A DNA stretch of 64,000 nt from contig OY776130.1 in assembly GCA_963675135.1 (NCBI GenBank), positions 24,296,001 through 24,360,000 of the forward strand, written 5' to 3'. The stretch is from Galeopsis tetrahit (lineage: Eukaryota; Streptophyta; Magnoliopsida; Lamiales; Lamiaceae). This document shows, piece after piece, positions 25,450 through 37,354 of the stretch (positions are counted from its first letter, which is position 1; each line of letters opens with the position of its first letter). The position numbers were made by a program, and so were the translations under genes. The notes below the pieces were generated by a model. It was not told where the DNA came from. It ran no database searches and saw nothing but the letters and a program-made list of their open reading frames with translations.

Positions 25450-25682
25450 CTCCCTCCGTCCGCCTATAAGTTTTCCATTTTACCATTTTGGTCCGTCCAC
25501 TTATAAACTTCTCATACTCTTTTTGGTAAGTATTTTTTTTTTCACTTCACTTTATATTTTACTTTCTCTCTCTATTTCTCCTTCTTCCAATCACATCTCT
25601 TGTACTATATCTATTATTTAATCGTTTTTCTTAATCTTTGTGTCAAAAAATAGGGGGAAGCTTATAGGTGGACGGATAGAAT
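25450..25682. mobile_element. Stowaway-like MITE
   Basis: The left end CTCCCTCCGTCCGCCTATAAG and right end CTTATAGGTGGACGGATAGA are imperfect inverted copies, and the CTCCCTCCGT start is the signature of Stowaway (Tc1/mariner) MITEs. A TA dinucleotide precedes the left end. The right border is diverged, so its exact end is uncertain. Confidence 0.75.
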
Positions 25683-28600
25683 AATAAAATTATAGATAAA
25701 GTATAAATAATGAGATTGAGAGACGTACAAAAAAATGAAAAAAATGGAGGCCACAACACTTTTTTCTACCAAGTACCCTGATCTAACCTGTTACAAAACT
25801 AAAAGATTGAAAAAGTGTAAATTACATGATAAAAATAAAATTTGACAAATATTTATTTCTCTATTACTTATTTAGGCCAAAACTTTTCAAATTATCGAAT
25901 GGCTTCTGGATACCATGAGAAGCATGGTGCCAGAACCTGACGCACGCATTGGTTGATATGCAGGAGAACCCAAATCTCATCCTTCGTAGAATAGTTGGAG
26001 AACTATTTTCATATGTCACAATGCGTACAATACGAGTAAAAACACATATTTTTCTAAATTCAAATGCACTAAACACTCGATAGCTTTAGTAATGAATTGT
26101 ATATTTTTCTTCTCCAATATTTGTGTTGCAGCAGCCTTATATTTGTAGACACGAAATCCAACTGCTTGCAACTTCAATAGATCAGTTTTCCATGCATGTA
26201 TGTTCTATAACTTCTCACTCCTTGTAACTATGCAACCGCATGACTTGGATAACTTTCATGTTTTCAAACTGCAATAATGACATTAAGAGCAACATCTAAA
26301 ATCGAAATTAGTGTTAGAAGAAATGAAAAATTATGATGTTGTCTGAAGTGTTAGAACATTTTGCACAACACTGACATACAATGTTGCCAATAGTGTTAGA
26401 TCATTAATGACAACATTTGTACAATATCAACAATTACTCTCTCTTTTCTCCTCTCATTTTTGATAGCCTCTTGGTGATAGGAACTCATTTTTTTATCACC
26501 ATCTAAGGAAGAAGAGCTCAAAGCTCGTAGAGACTCTCCCCCATTATTTAAGGTTTAAGGTTTTGCTCCATCTTTCCCATAAGATCATTCACTAACTCTT
26601 ATTAGTCTAAAAAACCATGATAGATACTTGAGTCAATTATCCCACATTCAAGCACATAGAAGTTTTCAAGAGGTTGAGCCATATCCCTAGCTAATACAAG
26701 AGTGGAGGAAAACTACAAATGTTGATCATCCAACCATTATAGATTACATCTAAAAAGGTTGAGCCAAATGTTGATCATCGATCCAACCATCATATATTAC
26801 ATCTATAATGTCTTGCATGTTGATTTTATGTTTGTTAGATTTAATTTTAAAAGCATGTATCAACTAGATGTGCGATTTATTTAGTTTATAGTGTGATAAT
26901 TGGTCTTCAAATCATGAGAAATGATTATTGGTAAATATTAGAGTATACTGTTATTTAAGCTTGCATATGTTAGATCATGTTTCTGCATTAACTTGTTGAG
27001 TATACTGTTTTTGTTGACTTATTTTCTGAAAAATCTAAATATATTGGAAGAAATTAAATTAAGGTGGGAGCACACTCCCACAAGAATCATATTAATATAA
27101 GTAGTATTGAGAAATAAATAATTATTAAATGTTTAAAATAGATACCCCTCTTATCTCATTAATCTCTTTAGTAAATACACCCTATGTCTTTTTTTTTTTC
27201 CATCCCAGCCCTACTCCTTTCTCCTTACGCCGTTGCCACCCCCGATCTGCCACGATGCCGCTTTTTCTGCATGATCGAGTTAAATACAAAAAAATTAGAA
27301 AACTACAAAAATTACCAATTATTATTTAGAATTTTTATTTATGAAACTGGAAATAAGAATAAAATAGTAATTTTGAGATTCAATTTAAAAAATATTTCAT
27401 TCGTGCCATTGAAAGTTAACCATTTTACCATTTTGAGTGTTCCACCGAAAGTTACTCATTTCTTTTTTTGACAAAATCTACTATCTTTCTCTGCCTTTTC
27501 TTGTTTCCTATCTCTCTACCTCAACAACTAACTACACATATAATACTATATAACATGGATAAAATAAACGTCCTATGAAAAGATAACATGAGGAGAAAGA
27601 ATAAGTTGTATTCTTTTAATGTAATCGTTTTAGACACATCACTATATTTTTTAATCAATGTGCAAAAAACAATAGACAACTTTCAATGGGATGAAGGGAG
27701 TACAACTTTTCGACAAACCAATATCATAACGTTTCGACAAAAAACTCAAAACATTTTTGTGTATGTGCGAAGAAAAAGTAATGTCATTTGTATGGAGTAT
27801 ATAAATAGTTTTTCAATTTAAGAGTGAGAAAGTAATTGTAGGAAGTCAAAAAAAGAAAATGTGAAAGTAATTACGGGCTGAAAGGAGCACTAATTATATT
27901 CTTTTCTAATATATCTACTTCTTTTATCATATTTTTTAATTTATGTACTAAAAATTCATAGATAACTTTCACCAAAATGGAGTAGTAGAGAAAGTTATGC
28001 ATCTTTCTTGTGTACAAAATTGGCTTTTAGACTTAATTGAGTTGTTCTCAATACTTCATTCTCATTTTCTTAATTTTCTTGCTTCCTGATTAATCTCTTG
28101 AGAGCTACAATTGAAAGAAAAAGACACTGAAAAAAAACCAGGAATTTAGATCCTTGACAAGGCGGGTATGGAAACAGTTTGTTCCCCACCGGAGTGTGGA
28201 TTGTCCCCATCCACATCCCATTAACAACTCTACTAGCACTCTTATCACTTGAAAATTTGAATACAATTCATATGTTCAACTTTTCGTATTTCACTTGGTG
28301 TTCCACTTTGTTGGATTTTTAACACGTGTCACCTCCATTATTATGAGGTGTTGATTATATTTTAAAATAACACATAAATAATTCATATTGTGGAATACAG
28401 TGTGAAACACAAAAACTGGAATAGATAATCTTGGGTGAGTTTGCCACTGAGTCGAGCTTTTACACTCTATCATCTCAACTCAATTCAAATACACAGCCCT
28501 CTTACCGCTCATTCACATAGATGTGGCATCAACCAAAGAATGGAAATCAGAAAGCTAGATCTGTTTAAAAAATATACTACAAAACACGAGTGATCTTCAG

Positions 28601-28748
28601 TATAGTTAAAGCTCAACATACTAGTGTTTGATCTGTCCATTACCAAGGATCCAAAATGAAAACATAAACCAACAACAAATAGTAAAAATAAAGTAAAAGC
28701 AGGATTCCTCAAAACATGGAAACCAAATGGTACGCAATCGAGCATTAC

Positions 28749-31700
28749 CTAGTTGGCTGGCTGCTCAGTAGCAGGAGCAACAGGTACTTCTAATGCTTGT
28801 GGGGCACCATTAGAATCATCCTTTGCAGCTGCTTCCCCTTTTTCCCCAGATGGAGCATCCTTTGCATCTTTTACGTTTTTATCCTTGGCTGGAGGGGCGG
28901 GTGGGGGTGGTAGCATGTGGGGTGGAGGATTGTGCTTCAGTTTCACCAATATCCCACGCATTCTTGAAAGATCAGTTGGTTTTCCGGGCTTCGGGCCTTG
29001 GACGACTGTGATAGATGGTTTTTTATCTTGATCTTTCTTCTTTCCCCTCTTCTCGATATTGGGCACCTCGTAAGGAATGAGCTCTGCTATGGTTTTCCAG
29101 TACTGTTTATCAGCCTCTTTGTGGAATTTTTCTTGACTGGCCAAGAACGACTGTAAAAACGAATCAAGGTAATGATGATATACATTTTATAACTAATGTA
29201 ACAAGTTTTATTGAGGCTGGATATATGAAAACTCTCGAACCTTCTCTTTCTCTCTGTTCGTGGTCTTGTTAGTTTCCACGCTAATCTTTCTTTTCTCGTA
29301 AAAACCTACTTTAAACTCTTCAGCTTCTAGGATAATTTGGTTCCGCATCTCCTTTTCCTTTGCTTCCTTCTCTTCCAAACGAATGGCATTTAGCCTACAA
29401 GCAATAATCAAAATGAGGAGAAAGAGTTTAGAGTTCCCAAATTAACATATCTAAATTTTTTTAGTCAAAGTTTCTCCTTGATGAGCACAATCCTAAAGGT
29501 AGGGTGTCTCAGGTCTCAGGACTCAGGAGTTCAACAATCTTTTGTAATAAAATTAATCTTATTTTCTGAAGACTATGAAAATGAGCATTTCAGTTCTATG
29601 ACATTCTTGTTTGAGCTTCTCGACATTGATTATGGACCCAAACATCCAAATTCCAACCAAAAAACAAACCTTACAACCAGCTTTCACTAAATTTAATACA
29701 ATCCTAGGGTGTGTTTGTTTATGGCACCCCACCCCACTTTTTTTTTTTCAAATGCAAATACTTGTTTGTCAAACCAATTTGGTATAGGATTTCAAATCCT
29801 ATCACATTCTACACTATAATACCTATAATACGCTTTAATTTCCAATATACTATCAATCATCTATCTCCCACTAATTAATAGTAGTAGTATCTACCCAACT
29901 CAACACTCTCTCCCCTCCTTTTTACTTTACGCACTCACTCCCATGCTTTACACATAATTTTCAATACACAATCAATCATCTATCACCAATATTTTCAAAA
30001 CCTTATTAAATCCTAAAAAATCTACACTCTCAAACGTATACAAAATCCAAATACACATTTCACTAGTCACCAAATTCAGCTACTAGATTCCAATTCCAAT
30101 CAAATCCATCAACAAACACCCCTAGCCTGTTTAGCAAATTGGAGTATAATTTGGTCACATCATGTAATTTATTATTTAGATAGTTAATCACTTATTCAAG
30201 TTTTTACACGATAGGAAAATGATATACACAAACATATTTCCTTATCTCAACATTTTAACCATTATTTAACCCTTTATAATTTTGACAAATCATTGTGTAA
30301 GACTGCGTGACATCAGACTCATCTTATTTACATGTATTTTTACCACTAATTTTGACGGTCTCACTTAAGGAGAGTGTACAATTATTAGTTTTACCAAGTG
30401 AAATCATACAAATATATCAATTAATAACATCAGCAAATGATATGAACGCAAAGGCACATCTTGCACAAGAATAACATATTTGCAAACTAAATATCGATCG
30501 CACGACAATTTAATCAAACCAACCAAACATGATTGATGCATGAATAATGTAACTTCATGATATTATCTTTTTCTCACTTTCAAGTTCAAGCTAGTGTACT
30601 CATCATACTTTGGTAAATTATCCTACATGAATTTTGTAATTCCACCTAATTCAACAAAATCTTATCTTATCTCATCTCATATTCCTTTGGAATCCACAAA
30701 ACAAATTCTACGGAGTATAATTTATGGGTTATTTCTACAAATCTGTGAATGGCACAGATGTGCAGGCGTGCAGCCTGTCTATCTTTTATTCTTTTTATGG
30801 GTATTATCACCAGTAATATCTGAACAGTATTTATTAATTTTTTTAATTTTTCTTACAAGGAACCGCAACCGCTATTCTAGGATATACACGCACGGGATAA
30901 GCCCAATTCTTGTGCAAGAGGTAAAACACTAGGCAAACCTCATGAAGGTAAATGAATAAACATTTCTTTCTATTTACTAGCTTTTGTAAAAACAACAATC
31001 CAAAGTATGGATAGAGCTGAAGCCTGACTAGGAAACCGTATAATTCATTGCTTTATGCAAATCAGGATATCCTCAAAATTAAATTCATGGTCAATCTGAC
31101 TCAATCATTCTCATTCCCCTCAAGTAAATGCATTTTGACTATTCAAGTCAAAATCATTTATGTCAATAATCCCTCTAATTTTACTTTTTTTTAAATCAAT
31201 CTGACAAATTTAGATATCTAGAGGGGTCAAAATCTAGGATTTATTGGTAACTGATCAATTAGGTCGAGAATCCCTCTTTTTTAAAGCTTTAACTCAAGAG
31301 CAAAAACTTATGCGAGACCAGAGTAGCTGATTAATCGGAGAGTTTCATAACAGAGTTCCATTTTCGCTGACTATTCTAAAAGTTCCAATTCAAATCCAAC
31401 AACAGATCTCCACGAAATTAAAAGTATAGACAATTAAGGTTCTAATTAAATCCCAGTTAATCCCTAACGAAATACCAAGAGTCAGATCCAACTGTATGCA
31501 AACACGGAAGATGAACTAACAGTTAAACGAACTTAAATTCCTCACCTCCGCCATTCTCGAAGGGCAAACCCTTCCTCTTGCATCTCATTAGGAGGCGGAA
31601 GCATCGGGCCATCCGAGCTGAATATGCCCTCAGTGTCTTCCCCTAAGTCGTAAGGCGAACTTCCGTTGCCGTTGGAGATCGGAACTGAGCCAGAGTGTTC

Positions 31701-31910
31701 GAAGGATTCAGTATTGGACTCGAATCCGAATGGATCGGAGCTGTTGGCGTGCTCCACCGACACTGGCTCGGATTCTACGTAATCCGGCGAAAAATCAGCG
31801 CCGGAGTAAGGAGGAGTCTCGGCGGAGGAGAAGGCGGCGTAAGAGTCGTCGTAGCCGGGGTTTCCGTCGTAATCAAAAGGACGAGCTGACGCTTCGTCGA
31901 AGGATGCCAT
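28749..31910 (-). CDS. CLC: Clathrin light chain, 3 exons
   Basis: Clathrin light chains bind the hub of clathrin heavy-chain triskelia on coated vesicles at the plasma membrane and trans-Golgi network. Exons: 31910-31546, 29394-29241, 29150-28749; the phases join to 306 aa. The N-terminal ~110 residues are acidic and serine-rich, ending in GFALREWRR. Exon 2 encodes the charged helix that contacts the heavy chain (LNAIRLEEKEAKEKEMRNQI and on to NREKEK). Exon 3 holds QEKFHKEADKQYW, ELIPYEVP, KKPSITVVQGPKPGKPTDLS and KLKHNPPPHM, all hallmarks of plant clathrin light chains. A C-terminal extension of about 50 residues rich in Pro, Ala and Lys follows. The exon 2 donor reads GTTCGA, weaker than consensus. 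Intron 1 (2.15 kb) contains a MITE. The start is the only ATG that opens this frame. Confidence 0.95.
29707..30121. mobile_element. PIF/Harbinger-like MITE in clathrin light chain intron 1
   Basis: A 415-bp element starting GGGTGTGTTTGTTTATGG and ending CCATCAACAAACACCC, so its ends are near-perfect inverted copies. The trinucleotide CTA flanks it on both sides (29704-29706 and 30122-30124). A 3-bp target site and GGGTGTTTG ends fit the PIF/Harbinger superfamily, although CTA is a less usual target than TAA/TTA. Confidence 0.75.
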
Positions 31911-32040
31911 TTTTCTCTCTCTAGAAATGACTGAATTTTGTGTCTCAAAGTTGGATTTTGTTATTTCCTTGGAGCTACAATATAGTCTGTGTGTAGTCAG
32001 GTTTGCGCGTTGATTTAAATGACGTGTCTATGTTTCCTTT

Positions 32041-32907
32041 CAAAATAAGTCTAATATTTTTTTTTTGTTTTGAAGGAGGTTTTACAAAGATCAAATCATA
32101 AAAATACAACTTCAAGCTTCAAATCTTGATCTTCAACGGTATCGCTGTCTCCTCCAATCATGCGAAGAGAAAAAACGAGTGTTCCCTTTGTCTTGATAAT
32201 AGCCCAGGTCTCAAACCTTTAACTGAGTCAACCCCACACTAAGGTGTCTTCAAATCAAGGATAAGAAACACCAAAATTAGACAAAGTTTCACCAAGTACC
32301 GAACCCCAAAGAAAGTTTCAAGGACTCAGGAACCGATCCAAAAGAGTCCAACCACATGAGAGAGTCCAACAATCATCGCAACCATAGCAACAGAGTCCCA
32401 AAGAGGAAACGAAAACAACTAGCAGAAACTAAAGTCTATACTAGAAAACAATAAGCTACCTATAAAAAACAGTAAATGGGATCAACGAAAAATACTCGAA
32501 CGGTCACCGTAGCTCCGTTAGGGATAATTATACGTTGATCCCAACAAAAAACGAAGTAAAACTACATAAAAAAGGGAGAACAGAGACGACCGGAGCGACG
32601 GCGGCAACGACTTCCGGTCTGGAACAAAGCAGATTTGTGGATCTGCTACCGGATCTTGCAAAAAAGCCAAAGAAATAAGAAGTCGGAGCAAAGTCTGACG
32701 GCGGCGGCGGAGGCTGAACGACTGAAAACGGCGACGCAGGCGTCAAAGGTAAGAATCTACACCGGAGACAGAACGAGACAACTACGGAGACAGATCGGCG
32801 ACGCCGACAAGACGGCAAGGGCGGAGGGCCGTCGGCAGAGAAGGGGAGGAGTAACTCTCTAGAGAGAGAAACTCTCCCTTCTCTCTAAAAGCCAAAATAA
32901 GTCTAAT
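32041..32907 (-). mobile_element. Non-LTR retrotransposon derivative with 15-bp target duplication
   Basis: The body (32056-32892) is flanked by an exact 15-bp direct repeat, CAAAATAAGTCTAAT, at 32041-32055 and 32893-32907. The plus-strand left edge begins with a T run, so on the minus strand the element ends in poly(A). The minus-strand 5' half is GC-rich and pyrimidine-rich, starting GGCTTTTAGAGAGAAGGG, as in LINE 5' UTRs. No reverse transcriptase is present. It looks like a LINE with the coding middle deleted, or a non-autonomous LINE-derived element. The ORF at 32,528-32,818 is within this leader and is not considered a gene. Confidence 0.8.
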
Positions 32908-33007
32908 TTTTCATTCCAACACATTTTAATTGGAGAAGAGGCAAATAAAGATTTTATTAAAAAAAAAAAATTAAAGTTATTAGTTCACATGTATAACAGA
33001 GGCCTGG

Positions 33008-33622
33008 ATTTTTTTTTTTATATAGGGAAAACTCTCAATTTATTATAAGTAAGAATAATAAATTTAGGAAGGTCATCCATCCACAAACTCAGGACGCTCG
33101 ACTCAAAGATTAGGGTTAGGAAAATATCCATAGCAATTTGATGCACTATATGATTGACATCTCTATGTATCCATCCCAACTTGATGCCTGATTATCCTTC
33201 AACATCTTTGCACAAACCTGAGCCATACTACCGAACGTTGATCTTCCAAAACCATTTGCATTGATACCGTCCACTACGATCTTCAAATCGGTCTATATAA
33301 TCACTGATATCAAACCCATCCTTGATCCACAATAATGCCTCCATTACCCCCTAATGCCTTTGCCTCCTTTGGTCGATAAAAGACGGAAATTTACCTTCGA
33401 TCGGCCACATAAGAAAGCTCCTTCACTGTCATGGATAGCCAACCCCAGATCCATCTCACCGGTATCCACAAATAGGGCAACATCTGAGTTTATTTTACAG
33501 GTTCCTCTAGGCGGCTTGTGACATGTTTTACACCTCCGAACCACGACGCCCTCATTTTCCTTTTGTGTGGCGTCCCTCCATTCATTTAGACATCTTCTGC
33601 ACAACACCGAAACCATGCTAGG
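33008..33622 (-). mobile_element. LINE 3' portion: RNase H domain and tail (left half of a split LINE)
   Basis: Reading on the minus strand from 33,622, the frame gives LCRRCLNEWRDATQKENEG, PPRGTCKINSDVALF and, after frame breaks, WIHRDVNHIVHQIA. This is the RNase H-like domain at the end of plant LINE ORF2, where the KINSDVA motif carries the first catalytic Asp and HRDVNH the last. A poly(T) run at 33,010-33,019 marks its 3' end. The upstream part of the same LINE is found at 51,343-51,905, separated by the later insertions. It has several frame breaks and is not functional. Confidence 0.85.
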
Positions 33623-35529
33623 CAGGGGTGGACCCAACTAGGTACAAGGGGGTACAACTGTACCCTAAAATGGAAAAAAATATATCTAATATACTACTAC
33701 CTCCGTCCCAACTTAACTTTCATACTTACTGTCCACCCCCTTTAAAAAATATTATAATAAATATAATTTTATAAAAAAATAAATAAGTGAGTTGACTTGT
33801 GTGTATGTATGTACCATAAAAATAATAACATTAAATATAATATTTTAAATATTGTATGGATAGAGTTTTTAAAGGATCGAAAAAGTATGTATTGGGCCCA
33901 TCTAATTGGGCTTGTTCTCAACCTTTAAATTGAAATTTGGTTGTGTATGTATTATGTTTTTCCCTTTTATTTTTCACAAAAACTTATATGCAATATTGCA
34001 AACCAATTAAATCAATTGAGCTGAAAATATTAACTTATTAAGTTAATTGGCTAAAAATATATATTATTGGGCCACCTAATATTCATTTGGGTTAATTCTT
34101 AATTTATTTGTCAATTGACCCGCTTGTGTTCTAATTTTAACCAAAAATTTTACCCCATTTATTTTACGAGTTTCTGTGATTTTTTTATCTTTTATTTTAT
34201 TGCCGAACGCGGGATATTAAATGTAGTAATTCAAATTGTAATATGTAGTAACACACATTATTTTATGTAGTAATAACACAAACTATTTTATATAATAATA
34301 CACATTCTTTTATTTAGTAACACGTTTTTTTCTAGTGTTTTTGTTAATGTAGTAACTCACATTATAATACGTAGTAACATATATTATCGCATGTAGTAAA
34401 CACAATAACAATGTTGTAATGCAAATCATTTGATAAAGTTACATATAGTAACAAACACATATTCAATGTAGTAATTCAAACTGTAGTATGTAGTAACATA
34501 TAATTTTTTATATAGTAATACCGATTCTTTTATGTAGTATTTTTTTCTAGAATTTTTATTGATTAAGTAACTCACATTATAACATATAGTAACATATATT
34601 ATTGCATATAGTAATCTAAAATAACCTTGATCCATAATAATTATTAAAGAATATTTAAAGAAATAGAAAATATTTAAAGATTAAGGCCGTCGTAAATTGC
34701 AGCGTTCAGCCGCGGCCTAGGGTGGCCGAAAACTGCTCGAAGAAGACGACTAAGTACAATTTATGCTAGTGGGTGTATTTATAAAAAATATGGGTGTGAA
34801 TTGAATTGACAGTGGGTGTATTTATAAAAAATGTGGGTTGAGCTGTTAGTGAGTGTATTTATAAAGAATGTGAGTGTGAATTGCTGAAATGTATGTGTGC
34901 AATATTTTACACAAGACTAGCCCTTTATTTTTTCTTTTATATACTTAGTACCATTTATGTAAATATTATTCCATTCAATTTAATAATTCTTATTTTTCTT
35001 TTAAAAACAATACTCCGTATTATTTAAAATATTTATTCATAAACATTAATTGTATTTATGAGTAAATTTCATAATACTCAACTATACTATCCAACATATT
35101 TATTTTATACATAAATCAATTAATATTTATTAAAATTTATGTCCAAAAAAATGAACACAATGAATTTGGATGGAGAGGGTACATATATTTTTTTTATAAG
35201 ACTTCTTATGTGCGCCACATATAATTTAAGCATATTTTTACTCACTTGTCTATTTATCTACTCATTTTCTTTTTTAAACTATTTGCTCAATGAATTTCAA
35301 TTTTCTCACAGTATCTTGTAATAATATGTCTTTTATTTTTATTTAATTCCACATTTATGTCTGTATATCTCGTTAGTTAGGTTTGTACTCATTTTCTGAT
35401 AGCCAAAACTTTAGCAATTTCAATGGAAAAGTCATTGATGTACACGTATAGATAAGACTTTAAATATTAAATAATATTTTAAAAATTATTTATCTTACCC
35501 CCAAATTCAAATTTCTGGGTCCGTCATTG
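33623..35529. mobile_element. hAT-like DNA transposon, non-coding
   Basis: A 1,907-bp element splitting the LINE. The left end reads CAGGGGTGGACCCAA and the right end CTGGGTCCGTCATTG, an imperfect 15-bp terminal inverted repeat. It is flanked by the 8-bp repeats ATGCTAGG (33615-33622) and ATGTTAGG (35530-35537), which differ at one base; 8 bp is the hAT target length. It contains no transposase. Inside are a Stowaway-like CTCCGTCCCAAC segment near 33,703 and a GTAGTAA-rich array (about 34,215-34,620). The part from 34,354 onward is present again at 41,784-42,959 because of the tandem duplication. Confidence 0.75.
34215..34620. repeat. Degenerate GTAGTAA tandem array
   Basis: The word GTAGTAA or TAGTAAC recurs about every 20-30 bases, separated by AT-rich spacers such as CACATTATAATAC. 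This is a degenerate minisatellite within the hAT-like element. The left breakpoint of the 7.4-kb tandem duplication (34,354) falls inside it. Confidence 0.75.
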
Positions 35530-35537
35530 ATGTTAGG

Positions 35538-37174
35538 TGATTTGGGTGGAATTTACACACTTTTGATGCACATGTGAAGCTCATTTTGATGTTGATTTAT
35601 GAGTTGAATATAATGATTTTGGTCAAAATAAGAGAAAGGTGGTGTTTTGTCGAGTTTGTAGGAAAAACGATGGAATTTGGGAGCAAAACACCCACCACAA
35701 TTCACTGGACCAAAAAGAAGAGTGCATCATTGGATCCGACTCGAAAAATGGAGTGGAATAGCAAAAAGAATCAATTGGAGGTCAGAAGCAAAAGTTACGC
35801 ACGAAACAAGTTCGAGGTGCAAACTAAACATTCAGCAACTCGGCCGAGTGGAAGAAAAAAATTCATTTTCTCGACCGAATGCTCAGAATCAGCCGAGTAG
35901 GAGCGATGGACTGAGACTGGAACGAGCAGCAACTCGGTCGAGTTGGACGAAAAACTCAATTCGACCGGACTGACAGAATTGGCTGAGCTCGAGCATTAGC
36001 CTGCGACCTTGAAGAGCCACAACTCGGCCGAGCTAGAGAGTTAGCCCCTAAAAAATAATTTTGCAATCCATCCCAACTCGGCCGAGTCACCCCTGTTCTC
36101 GGTGGTTTTTGTGCATTTTCACCATTTTCAACGGACCAAAGTGCAATTTTCAACCCCAAGCCCTACTCCAATACTATAAATACCTCCATTCTTGAATTCA
36201 AACACACCTTACCCCTTTCACAAGAACTTTTACACATACAAACACACACTTGGAGGTAATCATCATCAATTTCTTCAATTCTCCACCAAATCAAGCAAGG
36301 AAGGCATCAAGAGCTTTGGAATTCAATTACCCATCATCCATTAGACTAAACTTTCTCATCATCTCTCCTTTTAGTTGTTTATTTCATTAGTTTGTTTTAA
36401 TTGGATTATGTTGATTGTTGGCTAGAACACTTTTGGTTCTAGGGCCTTGTAAATACTTTTGATGAAGTTTATGAATTAATACTTTGCTTAATTGGTGTTT
36501 GTGTGGCTTAATTCTATTTGAATGCTTGATTCTCACTTCCAAACATGTCATTAGTGTACAATAGTGATGTGTTGATCTCAGTTGATTGAAATTGGATTGA
36601 GAAATCTCTTTTGATTGATTGATTGCAATCATTTGACCTAGTTTTATTGAGAGATCGAAAGATGATCAATGATTGGGAGGATGTGTGATGATCTTAGGGG
36701 CTTAATTGGGTTTTAAGATGCAATTTAGGTAGAGATACTAGGTTGTGTTATATTTCTCTTGAGTTAATTGGATTGAAAAGACTTTTAACTCATTATTTTG
36801 TGATCAATCTTATAGAAAAAGCACAACACCACTTGAGTAGATTGTTAATCATAGATGAATTCATTAGTATTGCATGTGCCTTGGAACCTATCTTCTCATA
36901 TTTGAGTTTTACTCGTTTATTTCTCGTTTCTTTGATTTGCATGACACTTGATCGATTCATCATTACTCTATATTGTCTATTTGTGACACTTTGGTAGATA
37001 ATTAGGGGTAATTTCATCATTCAAACTTATCGATCACCGTCTATTTAGAACTTAATCGATAAACTATACTTTTACACTACACCTCTCCGCGGGATCGACC
37101 TTGTATTTGCCACGCTACGATATACACTGTATACTTGCGGTTGTGTATTTTGGTGTTACATAATACATGAATCA
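35538..37174 (+). repeat. 5' LTR of the Ty3-type element (copy 1)
   Basis: 1,637 bp, TGATTTGGGTGG to ACATGAATCA. U3 contains repeated CTCGGCCGAG-like palindromes at about 35,837-36,077 and a TATAAATA box at 36,175-36,182. It differs at many positions from the 3' LTR at 49,235 but appears identical to the copy-2 LTR at 42,968. Confidence 0.9.
36175..36182 (+). promoter_or_regulatory. TATA box in the Ty3 5' LTR
   Basis: TATAAATA about 637 bases into the LTR, followed by TACCTCCATT; it probably sets the U3/R boundary a few tens of bases downstream. The equivalent box is at 43,605-43,612 in copy 2 and 49,923-49,930 in the 3' LTR. Confidence 0.65.
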
Positions 37175-37180
37175 AGTTTA

Positions 37181-37198
37181 TGGCGCCGCTGCCGGGGA
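37181..37198 (+). promoter_or_regulatory. Primer binding site complementary to tRNA-Asp
   Basis: TGGCGCCGCTGCCGGGGA begins six bases after the 5' LTR. It matches the complement of the 3' end of plant tRNA-Asp with one apparent change. Reverse transcription would be primed here. Confidence 0.75.
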
Positions 37199-37354
37199 GG
37201 TTTTGTAGTTCTAGAGTGTAGGTTGATAAAGTTTTAGTCTAGACACTTTATTTGCTTTCTTTATTCTTCAAAAATCCCAAAAATATTTGTATTTGTTATT
37301 TCTCATCTTACTTGCAATTCTCACTCCCTTTTGGACATTTTATAGACATGGCTT

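Larger units (their letters stand above)
24607..28748. other. Intergenic region between TRAPPC13 and the clathrin light chain gene
   Basis: Holds the TRAPPC13 promoter side at the left and the clathrin light chain 3' region at the right. No gene is supported; the small ORFs at 25,864-26,076, 27,129-27,821 and 28,291-28,745 have low-complexity translations. Contains a long hairpin element (24,856-25,231) and a Stowaway-like MITE (25,450-25,682). A region at about 27,390-27,900 with CATTTTACCATTTTGAG-type words looks like another diverged Stowaway relative. Confidence 0.55.

Noticed and set aside
27129..27821. Three plus-strand ORFs of 66-95 codons
   Set aside because: AT-rich, Phe/Lys/Asn-rich translations without motifs, in a region that looks like diverged MITE sequence.
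28753..29031. 92-codon plus-strand ORF
   Set aside because: It is the antisense of clathrin light chain exon 3, whose minus-strand translation matches a conserved family; the plus-strand translation is low-complexity Gly/Ser/Ala.
32528..32818. 96-codon Arg/Ser/Val-rich minus-strand ORF
   Set aside because: It lies in the GC-rich leader of the non-LTR element bounded by 15-bp target repeats and has no conserved features.
34426..34635. 69-codon minus-strand ORF, repeated at 41,856
   Set aside because: It translates the GTAGTAA array of the hAT-like element and is duplicated only because the whole segment is.
35837..36077. Regularly spaced short palindromes, superficially CRISPR-like
   Set aside because: The spacers are not of uniform length or unique type, the units are degenerate 10-mers inside an LTR, and the genome is a plant.
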